From contig ML680086.1 of NCBI GenBank assembly GCA_007922225.1, forward strand, positions 11,012,540-11,076,539: 64,000 bases of DNA, written 5' to 3'. The notes beneath the pieces are model-generated. The model had not been told where the DNA came from. It did no database searches and saw only the letters and a program-made list of their open reading frames with translations. Below, piece by piece: positions 50,142 through 62,640 of the stretch. How positions within the stretch are numbered: position 1 is the first letter of the stretch; every line of letters starts with the position of its first letter. Source of the stretch: Emydura subglobosa (taxonomy: Eukaryota > Chordata > Testudines > Chelidae). A program made the translations under genes and the position numbers.

Positions 50142-53100
50142 AGTCTTTCTACCCTTCTGTAATACCTGCCATCTAAGTATATCAAAGCAACAAGCAGGTT
50201 AACTGTTATCGGTATGGTATTTAGAAAAATCACTTTACAGCACCATTTTGTCCAGATTTCTAATGCCAATCCACAACATGCCTTCAAATTCATATCTCAA
50301 GCTTGTGTCAAATATTGAAACAAGACTATGGTTAAAAGGAGTACATTCCTAAGAGTCAGTTTCAATAAACAGCACATTACAGTGGGAACATATTAATCTT
50401 GTACTCCTCCCTGATGCCACACCTGGAACTGGAAACTATAGTGGATCCATAATCTCTTTACTTTGAAGAGTATTCTCTTTATCTGGACTCCTTAAAAATT
50501 GTATGCTCTGCAGACACCCCTTCTTCACCTTAAATTAAACCAGTCTGTTACCAGCGCCAGAGCAAGATGGTCCAAGAGTCAAACCTACTGCTTCACAAGT
50601 ATAAGGAGTAAGTATGCCAGATGAGATTCGCAAATATTTCTTATTGTATAACATTCTCTGTGTGCCCTGTGTATAACATTTCCATTCATGTTATTGCTTA
50701 ATTTATATCTAAATCAATGTGGCATAAAAGGGAAGTATCGATTCACTGCAACAGCCTTATGTCAGAATCCCTGGGAAAACTACAAAGCAAGAAAGACACT
50801 CCTCTTGTGTAGTGGCCACACTGTCCATACAAAGACATCAAAATATGCAAATCTGGTTGCATACGAATGAAGAGGATTGAGTCTTCCCCTCCCCTTCAAA
50901 GGGAAAAAGGTTTTGATCTTCAAGAATAAGAGGATGAACCAGAGTGCATGGCTTATATTTACAGAGCCCAACAATGTGAGTATTGTATTGTAAGCAGTAC
51001 TTTTTCTGTACACATGGAAGGAAAAAAACAACTTAGTAATAGAAAAGTGCCAAAAATCATTAGCTACAGGGTTAATATTCTCCTGAAACTAATCCTCCTA
51101 TCCAAGATGAGACAAACCCAGCTTCCTAGGAGATGGCTTTGAGAAGTGAAATAAAGCTGTATTCGGCAGCAGTGGACATAGCACATCTGGTGCTTCTATT
51201 ATATATGGAAATTAATACCAACATAGAAATAACCATAAGTCAGTCTTACTTAGTCCATCAGCTGAAATACAAGCCTTTATATGAGAACACATTTTTGGCA
51301 TTTCCAAGCTTATACTTTATTGTGATAAAAAGCCAGCCTGCCAGTTAATCTAGGTTTGCTAATTGGGGATAGATGGGAATTTGAGAAGCGGGGGCTTGCA
51401 TCCAACTGTTCACATTTAGAAATAATGACACTTTGGGAAAGAGATCTCCTTTAAATGTACGTGTATATTTAGCTTTCCCAGGTTCCGGGACAGTGATAAA
51501 GCGCCATATCCCATAGGAAGTCAGCTATAGACAATCACGAGGCAGAGCTAATGTACCTGCTCTTGTGAACATGCTTTCAATGGGACTACTCACATGATTC
51601 AACTTTTACATGTGCATAAGTGGCTGCAGAATCAGGACCTAAGTACTATGGTGATGGATACTATAGTGTCAGTAGACAGATATAGTTTCCCAGGTAAGAA
51701 AGTTTGGGTCAAAAAATAGCTATGCGCTGAAAAACACTGCCCACACGTACGCCTAGAATTAATTCAGATTGTTTAAAATCAAGCCCATATAAAAAAGAGG
51801 GACTATCAAATTTGGTAGGCTTGGAATCTAAATGGCAGTATATAACACACTAGACTGAATTTTTCCAATAACTTCTTTCTGGTAGTGGCCTATGTTTAAT
51901 GTTTCAAAGAAAAGTGAAAAACTCAGTGTGTTGGGCCAGTTGTGAGATATTATATATGGGGAAGGTGGACAGCTGGTCTGATATGTCCAGTGTCTGATAC
52001 TCTGAAGCATGATATTTTATTCTTTTTTTCTGAAATTTTCTTTTTTAAATCATTTTTAAAATTTAATACATCAATGTATAATAATAAATAACAGAAGCCC
52101 ACCACTACAAGTGGCCCTAAGATAAAAAAAGAGTCTGAGCATGGAATGCAAAGAAGGAAAAGACAAATGATTTAAAATTTCACCTAAAAGAAGAACAGTA
52201 AAAAATATTATTCTTAAAATGTTATAGGAAAAGGTTAGGCTCTTTCAATGTGATAAATGTAGGGGTGAAAAAATCCAAAGACTTTCTAGAGATGATAATC
52301 ATTCTAGTCATAGTTAAACTGCCCCAAACTCAACCTGACTCTGAACAGTTTTGCAACTTGATGACATCTGTCTCAAGGTAATGACGCTGTGACCAAAGTC
52401 ATCTTATGGCAACTCAGAACAACTTGCAGTGCATGGTCCCATGTAGAAGTATGGATGGCAGTAGTGGTTAGCCAGTATAGAAAAGCAGCTACTACATAGA
52501 GACATGCACTTTTAGAGCCCATCCAGAGTCAAATGTAACATCCTGTGGCCAATTGTGGGTATTTCCCTGTTCCATTGGCTGGTCCACATGACGGGCAAAG
52601 ATTCTCAGATGATGGAGTAGTAACTCACGATTGTAGCAATGAAGGTTCTGGGTTCAGGTCACAAAGATGAGCTAAGTGAGAAGTCAATAAAACTGGTAGA
52701 AGGAAAGTTGCAGCCAGCACTGGGAAGAAGCTACTGCAAAATAACCTGTACTCCAGGAGACCATCCAGGAGCACGAGGACAGAAGAGGTCCAGTAAACAA
52801 GTAATGTCAGCCACTCAGGTACCAGAGTTCAAAGAGACCATCACTGACAGCCAACCAAAATGAAGGGATAAAAACTCATCCATCAGCAACATTCTTCTCT
52901 TATTCTGAAGCTGGAAGTTTCTGGGCCCAGTGAAGAATCTGATTATTAATCAAATGCGAATAAAAGAGGTTTCCTTTTACGTGAATTTCAGGCTGATGGA
53001 AGGCTACTGAATTACTGAGCAGGCAAGCAAAGACTTCTACTAACACAAAAGCATGCAAAGTAATGAGATAGGCAGTGTAGGCTTGTCCTTATTTTGCCTC

Positions 53101-53586
53101 AACCCTGTCCTTGGAGGTACCAACTCTAAGGTTGAGAAGGTATTTTAATCCTAACTAGTCAAATTTTGCACTCAATACGGAGGTACTCATTGTAGGCCCA
53201 CAGTTAATGAGGTACTCTGAAACAGGCTTTTAAATGGGCATAAATTCCTGGGGCCACATAGATGACCTTTTAGTGTGATATTTCACATAATTTTATGGCC
53301 TCTGAATTTTCTATACATTTTTTCTATAGTTTTTCTTTATAATTTGTAATAGGAAGAATCTGAAATTTGTCGGTGGCTGGAGTTTGTCCAGGGCAGATTT
53401 AGGTCAACTGATAACTTGAAAACAGCATTGTCTGTCTACAAAAATTGGCAGAGATCTGAATAATCTAGAGTAGCTCTAGTTTTGAAAGAAATTAAGAATT
53501 AAGGGCCATTTTTGCCCCATTCTTCATAAACAAGTTTATTCTTATAAAATCTACTTCAGACATTCTCCAGGAAAATTGCCTTTTTT
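50142..53586. other. Intron sequence with few features
   Basis: Mostly unique. At 51565-51640 the text caatgggactactcacatga plus ttttacatgtgcataagtgg resembles a dispersed reptile repeat with palindromic TTAAGCAYGTG-type units. Nothing else recognised. Confidence 0.4.
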
Positions 53587-53774
53587 CAAAATGGCTGCTC
53601 TCTTCCACTTTTCTCAGTAGGACTGAGGACATTGGCTGTCCCTTGTTAAGATGGCCATCATTTTCCTTCCGTCTGTGTAAACGGAAGTTTAGGCTCACTT
53701 TAGCAACGATGGCCACCCTCTCTCATTTTTCCCATCTGGAGCGAAATCATGCTACTCTCAGTGAAGATGGCTGC
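53587..53774 (+). promoter_or_regulatory. Cluster of four YY1-like motifs
   Basis: Four copies of AARATGGCNNC-like text in the same orientation: caaaatggctgc at 53587, aagatggccatc at 53648, acgatggccacc at 53706 and aagatggctgcc at 53763. Spacing is 61, 58 and 57 bases. An ETS-like acggaagttt lies at 53681. AANATGGC is the established YY1 core. Whether YY1 binds here is inference. The block may itself be part of a dispersed repeat. Confidence 0.55.
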
Positions 53775-56420
53775 CCATATAGAAATAGGAGACAGAAAGG
53801 TTCACTGCATGGGAGCAGGGAGGAGGAGAAGGAATTGCAGGGAGAGGGGTAGAAAAGAATCAGGAGACGGAGAAAGAGTGCATGTGTGTGAAAATGTGTG
53901 CAGGAGACTGAAGTGACCGGAAACTAGATTATTAGCCATTATCAATTTTCAGAGTTTTCCTGTCTGCCTATACAATATTTCAAACTGTATTTTAGTGTGA
54001 CTGCTATATTTTTTTCTGGGGTAGGTAACCTTGGAGATAAATTGTTCTTGAATGAGCAAACACTTTTGTCCTTAAAATTGTTAGTGGTGAGATATTTACA
54101 TCCTTACATAATCCCAAGAGGAAACAGCTGGCTCTAAGGTATACTTGTGGCTTTTTCAATTAGATGCTTAGGATCACAACAAAAACTCGAGAGTGGGTTG
54201 TTAGCTGCTATGTAATTGCCTTGCTATGGTAGGCAGTGTTACACAAACAGTGAAATCTAGCTTACCAGGAAAGAATATATTTGGTTTGTTTGTATGAAAT
54301 GTGTGGTACAGTGATTGTCTTTGAATATTTTATTTTGTACTTGAATACAAACTGAACACAATTATATCCATCTACTTTCATGAGTTATTTTGCATTCAAA
54401 TACCAGGAAATTGTAGGTATATTATGCTAAAGACTAAACAATGTAAATGAAGTGCATGCTTGAATATATCAGGTGAAGTCTAAATCAAGAAATAGGTTTA
54501 TGACAACTCTTTCTTTAGGTGTATGAAAACTTCTACAGCCTAGATATATACTACACAGGTAGTGCTGAGATGGTTGCATTAGAAATGAGTGGAAGACTAA
54601 ACAGACATACCAGAAAATTAGGGAAATAAGACATTCAATCTATTTGTTCACTGAACAGCCTTGAAACTTAAGAACACACCCTATAAAAGCAGCTCACAAT
54701 TGGGAATGTAAAAAAGATGTTAAATGTAGAGCATCTCACATATCCACATTTTATCATGGGGAGAGGCTGCACCCATTCAAATGATCCTGGAGCATATTTT
54801 GATAATCTCTTTATTTTAATCTAAGCATAGGACTGAGTTTTGATCATTGTCTAATTCATCCAAGAGTTTCAACAGTTCTAGAGACAGAGATGGGATTTGT
54901 AAATTAGTAATCGCTGACCTGTGATTGGCCTTCACTCAGTAATCAATGACAGAGTAGATATTACCAGAGAGTATAGGATTTAAGATGTAAATTCTTGGTA
55001 GGAGAGTGAAGGGAAATTCCAAAAATCTTTCCAGGCACTGTCAAATAATTCAAGCAGAAAGGTTCTGAATGCCACTGAAATTACTAATAAAATCAATCAC
55101 ACATCATGATCAATGGCCCCCAAACCACAGCCTGCTGTAAAATTCCCATCTCTTTAAAGATTGCTTTTCTTTATCTTTTTGGCCACCCATTTCCCTTAAC
55201 CTTTTAACCCAAGAACAACCACACAAAACTGTACTGGTTAACCTGCAGGGTCACTTCTGCATAATAAACTTAGTCACCTACCATCATCCTCCTTACGTAA
55301 TATGTTTGTGCATCCTGGGTTCACTCCTGCAACCACTTACGTCAATAGGACCTTTGCCACTAATTTTGGTAGAAGCAGGATTTCGTCTATCAACCACCTC
55401 ATCTGCTAACACAAAAGCTCATTTCAAAATTTACTGCTGGGCATCAAGTAGTATCCCAAAATTTGCCTTTTTGGAGATATAAAAAGCCCTTGTTAAATCC
55501 TATGACCCTAGAAGTTTGATATGCAAATGATCTACACTATTAAGGCATGGAGTCCATCCTTCCTGTCTTTGTAAGATTGGAAAATACATAGTAGGAAACA
55601 ATCTGGATTTAAGTGTTCCATGAAATGTGGCTTCTGCCTCTGACAAACTTCCTGGAGGTGAGGTCAATTACACCCAATCTAATTTTTCCCTTTTTTAAAT
55701 TTCCTCTAATTGCTCCCAAATATATCACCTGTATCACCCTAAATAACTTCTCCATCATAGGTGTTTACCAATGTTCACAAATTATATTCTCCCCCTTCTA
55801 CCCAGCTGTTCCTTAGCCAAGCCAGTTATGACTAATTAGATTTTATAATAGGTCACTCTCTCCAGCCCAGAACAGCTTTGGTGCCATCCTCCAAATTCCC
55901 TCCAGTTTATTAGTATCCTGAAGAAAGAGAGGTACTGGTTAAATAAAGTGAGGTGGAGAACACATACCTACTTCCTGCATCAACCTGGAACCAGAACATT
56001 AGAAATTTCTGCAGACTCAGCCTATCACAACATGGCTTTGGTAGGGCCAGAAATTGTATCTCAAGCACCTCATGAGCAGTCATGAAGAAAAATTTTAAAT
56101 GAAAGAAAAACACAAGGGTGCAATGTGAAAATGATCAACAAATACAATCCTGAAAAACAAATGATCATTTGATGAGCATCAGCACTGTCACTTAGATAAG
56201 TAAAATGTTATGTCAGGACTCCCAGGATACTCCTCATGTTAAGAAAAGAGAACACTGCAAATGAAGCAATGTCATCAAAGAAAAACTGGAATTCTGTGTC
56301 AGTGGGATTCACAGCAGGAGACTTGTTTCTTGTCCCGTGGAGCTTACAATGCAGATCAGACCATTTTTACACAGGGCTGATGGTGCATGCATGAGGAGGA
56401 ACTTTTTCAAAGGCACAGAG
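53775..56420. other. Intron sequence, nothing firm
   Basis: AT-rich intron. A short TGGGTTCACTCCTGCAACC...GTCAATAGGACC piece near 55316-55352 may be a fragment of a dispersed repeat. No coding signal. Confidence 0.4.
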
Positions 56421-56664
56421 GATACCCATGGCTGGCCTATGCCAGCTGACTTGGGCTTGCAGGGCACAGGCTGTGGTGCTGTTTAACTGCAGTGTAGACA
56501 TCCAGGCTCGAGCACAAGCTCTGGGACCTTGGGGGGTGGGAGGGTCCCAGAGTTTGGGCTGAAGCCTGAGCCGGAATGTCTACACAGCAGTTAAACAGCC
56601 CCGCAGCCCAAGTCATCTGGCATGGGCCAGCCCCCGGTGTCTAACTGCAGTATAGGCACACCTT
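56421..56664. mobile_element. Foldback (palindromic) DNA element
   Basis: Long imperfect palindrome. gctggcctatgccagctgac (left, 56431) pairs with gtcatctggcatgggccagc (right). gtgctgtttaactgcagtgt plus agacatccaggctc pairs with gagccggaatgtctacacag plus cagttaaacagcc. Arms meet around a ggtgggaggg centre near 56534. The right outer end ctaactgcagtataggcaca resembles the GTCTACACTGCAGTTAG ends of the family. The matching left outer end is degraded or lost. Non-coding. Confidence 0.78.
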
Positions 56665-56919
56665 TTGATTGTCAACTCACACTGGGAATTGGGTACTTAA
56701 GCATCCCATGTGCCTTTGATGTTCAATTGCCTACTTTCTCCTGCAACAACTTGAAGAGGGACTTTAGTGCCCAAGTTATAGACTGTTCTAAGTGTAAATA
56801 TAGGGGAAGCACTGAGAATGACCACAGGGAAAAGAGAACAAAGAAGAAGTGATTAGACATGAGGAAAATCACAGGGAGCAATAAAGGGGAGGAGATAAAC
56901 TGAGCTAAGCAGGACCTTT

Positions 56920-57720
56920 TGCAGAGCCTTCACATTAAAGACAAGATGCTTCTGTCACACTTCAGGACAACAGCACCTGTATTCTCCCTCTGTGATGCAC
57001 TAAAGGCACCCACTCCCAAGCTTCCAGTTCCGAGCCCCAGCCATCACACCTCTCACCCTCATGCCCAGCTCCCTGCCTTCACTCTGTTATTCCCAGCAAG
57101 CCAGATTGCCTAAGCAGGCCAGTGTCTGCACTTTGCTTGCTCTTTGAAAGCTATGAACAATGTAATTGCCAGCAGTTATGAGCTTCCACATAGCTCTTTC
57201 TAAGCAAGCACATTTATTCTTAAGGTGAAAGCATTACAGAAAAAACATATCAATAAAAGAACCTACGTGCATGCTAAAAAGCTCGCCAGAGGTCACCCCA
57301 GCGCCAGTCTCAGGTTCTGGCAAGTGTCAGTCCTTACAACCCTTCCCTAAGTATTGCCCCTCCTCCTCTTTGGACAAAAGGTCCTGTCTATTTGCTGGAT
57401 CAAAAAGAAGACTTGGGTCTGTTTAAACTCAGGCTATTTGTCCAAAAGGCCTTTATTTGTCTGTTCATCTCTGGAGAATTCATTTTGAACTAGTATATGA
57501 GAGACTCCCCAGAAGATGATACTTCTCAGGAAGTGTTATAACCTGAGAGAATTTGTCAAATCATCTCCTCCTCCCCCACTGTTCTTGGTTGCTGGAGGGA
57601 TGCGCTCCCCTCCCCCCACTTCCATGGAATTATATAGAATCCCTGCCCCACAATGATACATAAACATAATGCAGTAAGATCTCCCAAAAAGATTGCAGGA
57701 AATTGCCATACCTGTCACAC
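56920..57720 (+). repeat. Dispersed repeat copy B (pairs with 13660-13990)
   Basis: The part from about 57200 to 57560 is collinear with copy A at 13.7-14.0 kb (see that entry for shared words). Read on the minus strand it has AATAAA-like cttaagaataaatgtg near 57211-57226 and a TATA-like ggttataac near 57535-57543, so it may be part of an LTR. The stretch 56920-57200 is included because I recall similar text preceding this repeat, which is less certain. Confidence 0.55.
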
Positions 57721-59045
57721 TTCAACTATTACATGAGGAAGTAGAAGGGAAAGTTCTCTCTTTCAACTATGTTAGGTAGGTATTTCCAGTTAGAGATTGG
57801 GGGTGGGTGGGAAACAGACCCTTTAATCCATCCCCTCCACCCACAGACCAAAATATCCTCCAAAACTTCAGTGACTCACATGGCACAGAATGCGTACCAC
57901 AACCTAACCCAATTTCAGCCAGTTTTGCCTAAAAGAGTCTAGTTTTGGCTCATCTCTAGTATCGTTGCCCACTGTTCTTTGCTCCACAACATCTTCATGA
58001 GTGTCACACAGGGCGATGAGACAGTATTGTGCCCATGCCCAGCTGATCTCAGCCTAAGAATTCATGAAGCTTTACCCCTGCTAAACCTAGAGACATCCAA
58101 ATTGTGGCCACTGATACACTCCAGAAAACCCTTACACTTTCAATACCACAATTACCATACCATTGTTTAAAGGTTAATCATCTGCTTGGTTCTAAGGAAC
58201 AAATTTCTTTACCATCAGTCAGAAATCAACATGGGATGCATGTCATTCATCAAAGCAATCAGAGGAACACAATTCAGAGTCAACACCATTTATCAATGTC
58301 AACTACAGGAGAAAGTGTATTTCATCCAACTAAAAACAAACAGATGACAGGCATCACATCTGAGATGATGGGCAAAACTATCTTCTTTGTCTATACACCA
58401 GTTCTCATCAAGTCCCCATTGAGATGGGATTGTGCCTGGGGATCTGTACTTGAGAAAGGGAAAGGAAGGTGTTACGTAGGAATCAGAATTCTAAAATATC
58501 GCATTCTGTGCAAAAAAGAATCAGGAAATAAATCATTTTCAAACGAGGCCACCAGGAAAAACTCAAAAGCAAATTATACTAAATAGTCCAGATTCTCCTG
58601 TCATTTGTATGGCTATAAATCCAAAGTAACTCCATTGGCATTGATGCACTGGTGTGGAACCGGGTATAAGACAGGAATGAATCATGCATTAGATATTTTC
58701 TGAGATTGAAATGTAAAAAATTACTGAGGGAGCTATTAAAAACACACACTTTTCCACTAATAACAGCAAATGCAGTATTTTATTCTTATTTAACATTTAT
58801 GTTGCAGTAGCATCCATAGTCCTCAATCAGGATTAAACCCCTTTGAAGATATGAACCCTGTCCAACAGCTTATGATATAGGAAGAGTTAGAGACAGGGAT
58901 GCAACAGACAGATGTATAATTTTTATATACATTTTCATAGGCAATATAAGGAGAGCAATACTTTTGGAGGAATCCCTACATAACTCTGTGGTTTCCGCTG
59001 AGTTTCCAAAAATCTCAAAAGGAAATCCAGGGAGTGTAAATCCAC

Positions 59046-59135
59046 AGGAAAAGGGTAAAACCAAAACAAAAAACGAAAACAAACAAACAAAAAACCCACA
59101 AACAAACCAAAAAATAAAAAACAAAACAAACCCTC
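59046..59135 (+). repeat. (AAAAC)n / (AAAC)n simple repeat
   Basis: Low-complexity A-rich tract with regular C spacing (aaaacaaaaaacgaaaacaa, acaaacaaacaaaa...). It could be the remnant of a retroposon tail. The hydrophobic antisense ORFs over it are artefacts. Confidence 0.9.
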
Positions 59136-59780
59136 ACAGCTTGCAATTTAAGACCACTGGACTTTGTGCTACTTAGATCTCAAGCCACTTGCTCAAACAG
59201 TCACCTTCCTTAATCACCCTGAGAAACAGCACAGTCCCCTGGGGACTCCTCCCCATCCAATTGGTATGATAAGAAGAACACAGGCTTGGCACAAACCTCT
59301 AATAGTGTCAGGTATATTCAAGCCTTTATAAGTTGGAGCATGGCTGGAGCTTCCAATGATGTCCTAGTTGTATTGCCAAAATGCCTAATAACAGGATCTC
59401 ACTGTTTTTCTTGTTTTTATGTACGAGTTCTATTTGTTAAACCCACCAGGCAACAAATTTCAGGGCAATTAAGATTTTCTCAAGTGGTTTAAACCACTTA
59501 ATCTTTGGCCCTGTGCCTTATCATAACACCCAAGGCTGGCTATAATCACCCAGAAATGCATTGCTTGATGTGTCTTTATTGCTTAATTATCAAGGTGAGA
59601 TGTTCAGATTTAATTAGGTGTTTAATCATAAACACACACATCTCTAAGCCTTACTACAAAAAAGTTTACTTAGCTAAATAATATTCTCTATCTTTTTTAG
59701 TACTCTGTTCTCTCATGCTATTAAGTTATACTTCAGTGTACTGTAAGTTAACCTTGCTACATGGATTTCATACATGAGGC

Positions 59781-59798
59781 AAAAAAAAAAAAAAAAAA
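59781..59798 (+). repeat. Poly-A tract
   Basis: Run of 18 adenines. No recognisable retroposon body immediately to the left. Confidence 0.95.
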
Positions 59799-60134
59799 TC
59801 CAGTTTTATTTTCACCTGTTTGCACTATGCCAAATTCTGAGGTTGTTTTTCAGTCTTTACTTTGGGTAAACTCCCACTAAAGTGATGAGTCTTTGCCAAT
59901 GTGGTGAATTAATTTTTTTAAAAATGAGTAAGGACTTTAACATTTGATTTATTATACAGCGGTTAATGTTGGGGTCTTTCAGGTTTAGGTTCCTATTTGC
60001 TGCTGTTGGAAAAATTTAGTCTAGGGTTTAATTATCATTGTTTGGTGAAAAAGAGTGTACATAAAAATGTACACAACATATGCACAACTGAGCTCCGTAA
60101 TCTTCTCACCTTTCATATGTTGCTTGTTATATTA

Positions 60135-60232
60135 GCTTGTAAGTTCGTTACAGCAAGAACGTAACTCTTCATATGTGTTGACAGTATGCAGCACATTCTG
60201 CTGCTACTGAAATATAATAAATGTATTTAATG
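60135..60232 (+). repeat. LINE2-like 3' tail relic
   Basis: ttagcttgtaagttcgttac, cagcacattctgctgctact and aatataataaatgt follow the order of the AGATTGTAAGCTC...CAGCGCCTAGCAC...AATAAATAA tail seen intact at 20715-20840. Diverged. Confidence 0.5.
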
Positions 60233-61209
60233 TTTTCCAAAAATCACAATGTACTTTGCAGAACTACTCACAACTATAAACTATTCAAGTATCACATACG
60301 AATCACACCAGGTCACTAGAAGGCAGCATGCTGCAATGACAATGTTTCCAGCAACTCTGCACAACAATATTAGCGTCACAAAGTTAATACTCCATGATGT
60401 AACACAGAGCGATAGGAATTAGACACAATGTAGCTATCCTTATGGGGCATTAGCCAAGACACCAGGCTGAACTTCCTTGTTGTTGCAAAAGAGTGCCATG
60501 GGACCTTTCATAATCACATGTGGTCAGATCCTCTTACATTTCATCCCAAAGATGGAGATTCAAATGGACGTACACATCACTACGATAGCTACATGGCATA
60601 TATACCTCTTAAACAATAGCTGTAGAAAGACTGAAGTTTGCCTAGAAATGGCAGCTGAAAATAAAATGATACATGAGAAGCTTTGAGGGATGGATCATTC
60701 AATTTTAGCTATGTTATTTTGTTACTAGAGCATCTGTAGGCCAGATAATAGGGAGGGGGGTGTCTTCACATTGCATTCAAAGGACATTAAAAGAGAATCC
60801 TGGTCTAACAGGTTCAGTAATGTTATGTCTTCAGAAACCCCTTAAAACATTATACTAGAAGCAGGGGTCTGTACCGGAATAGGTCAAAGAGCTTTTCTCT
60901 AAGGGGTTCATGATATAAAACATGTTATCATTAGGTACGCAGGAAATGTAGCCATCAAGAGTTCACAATATTACTGGACTTTGCCTTATGGGCTTCCTAC
61001 TATGTAGTTATTCTACTTCTTCCCTTGCTTTGGTTACTAACTCTGCCTCGTTATTTTAATTTAAGAGATTTCAGTTTTATTACTACATAATTTAGAGTTT
61101 GGACAAAGAATGAAGGTGTATTCCTGGAATATATCTGCCCTAGCAACAAAATAGATTCTCCAGTTACTGAAAGCTTCATTCACATGATGAACCAAAGGCA
61201 GATCATGAG

Positions 61210-61305
61210 AGTCCGTCAGTAAGCTCTTCAGGGCAGAGAGTGTGTCTTGCAGTGCATTTGCACAGCATCTGACTGGCTATTGCAATAAAAATACTGATTA
61301 TTCTC
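61210..61305 (+). repeat. LINE2-like 3' tail relic
   Basis: gtaagctcttcagggcagag plus agtgtgtcttgcagtgcatt and tgcacagcatctgactggct follow the same tail order, ending in aataaaaatactgatta. Confidence 0.6.
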
Positions 61306-61489
61306 TACCTGCTTCATTTCGTTTAATATCGTGAAGCAGGGGATCGCACATATGATGCAAAATAAGGAAAACAGTTTTAATGCTCAACACCAAAATTTGA
61401 CAACATTGGAAAAATAAAGAAAGTTTCCTACAGAATGGGTCAGTACTCTTCTATATGGGGAAAAACAGTAAAGGTTTCCCTGACACGGT

Positions 61490-62640
61490 CTTATCACTGT
61501 GTGCCAAGCGTGACCAGCTGGGGGAACCTCTAGGGGAGAGAAGGTAGTTCTGTCTCCATGTTGTTCAGTCCTTCACTTATCTACTGAGGAGACTTTTAAG
61601 AAGGGTGCTGTCAGAGATCTGACTGAGCTCTCCCTACCAGTCACTCAAACTCCTGTGAGGGTATCCAATTGCTGAATCCCATCTGTCTTTAGCTTGCTCG
61701 GGCTGGGTAGAGTTGAGGCACTACCCTTGGCTTGGGCCTTCAGACACAATTCCACGTGTACGTCCCGTGTCTGACACTCCCCCTTGGCAGTGGGGGCCCA
61801 AGAGTCCAGTGGCCTAGTCCCCGAAAGTAGTGCTGTCTCTGCTAAGCCTCACTCGAAGCTCTTGCATGTTGCCCAGAATCCCACCAAGGTGGTGAGTCTT
61901 CTACTTTTACAATTTACCACTTCCAGGGCATGTGGCAATGTGAAGAAGTCAGTTTTCCAGATGAAGCTGGAACAAGCTAGCTCCACCTGCCTAGTGCGAT
62001 GAATCACAGGTGGCTTGCAGCAGAACCACCTGGGTGGCCGGACCACTCGATTGGCTGGAGGAATCAACAAACAAGCTCTTAAGCCCAGCAACAGCATTAG
62101 GCTAAGAGCTGCTCAACACCTACCCACAACCATGATCACTCCTGTGCCAGCCTTGCTCCAGCTCACTCAGTTCCTGACAGCTGGTTGCTCACCCCAGTTC
62201 TTGCCACTAGGCCTGATCACCCACATTCCAGTCCATGAGAGGCAGCAGAAGCAAACAGCCACAGGCTTAGCAAAAGGTTTAACTTAATTACTCAAGAGAT
62301 AAGCACATAAGAGCACAGATCATTTAGGAAGCCATACAGCCCTTGAGCACAATGCTCTGTGCTCTAGTTCACCTTTTTTTTTTTCTTTTCTTTTTTTTGT
62401 GGGGGTGTGTTTAGTTAGGCGGAGTTCCACCCCTGACTTATCAGGCTCCTGCCCTCAGCTTGAGCTGGTGAAAAGAGTGAGCGAGCGAGTATAGCAGCCC
62501 CTGCCTGTTTATAACCTAGCAGTGTGCTGTCATATGACCTCCTGATCCGCCTCAACAAGTCAATACAGACCTCCCACCATGTAGCTTCATTGCCAGGAGA
62601 CATCTCCCCTCATAAACCTGTTCTCCTAGATAGGACCAAG
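61490..62640 (-). mobile_element. Candidate LTR-like repeat, same family as 47250-48130
   Basis: GC-richer block sharing the cagaatcccacc...gagtcttct module with 47.6 kb. On the minus strand a TATA-like ggttataaac lies near 62506-62515. A CT-rich run is at 62373-62399. No adjoining gag, pol or env text. Ends and target duplication unresolved, so the limits are approximate. Confidence 0.45.

Larger units (their letters stand above)
57721..61489. other. Intron sequence with minor repeats
   Basis: Includes a 160-codon + strand ORF (58104-58586, see findings), a possible dispersed-repeat fragment at 58588-58680 (ccaaagtaactccattggca type), an (AAAAC)n-like tract, a poly-A run and two LINE-tail relics listed separately. 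No gene recognised. Confidence 0.45.

Noticed and set aside
58870..59129. Phe/Leu-rich minus-strand ORFs resembling transmembrane segments
   Set aside because: Antisense translation of the A-rich simple repeat at 59046-59135.
47250..62640. A complete endogenous retrovirus spanning the two LTR-like blocks
   Set aside because: No gag, pol or env text was seen between them, and the interval holds unrelated MITEs and unique intron.
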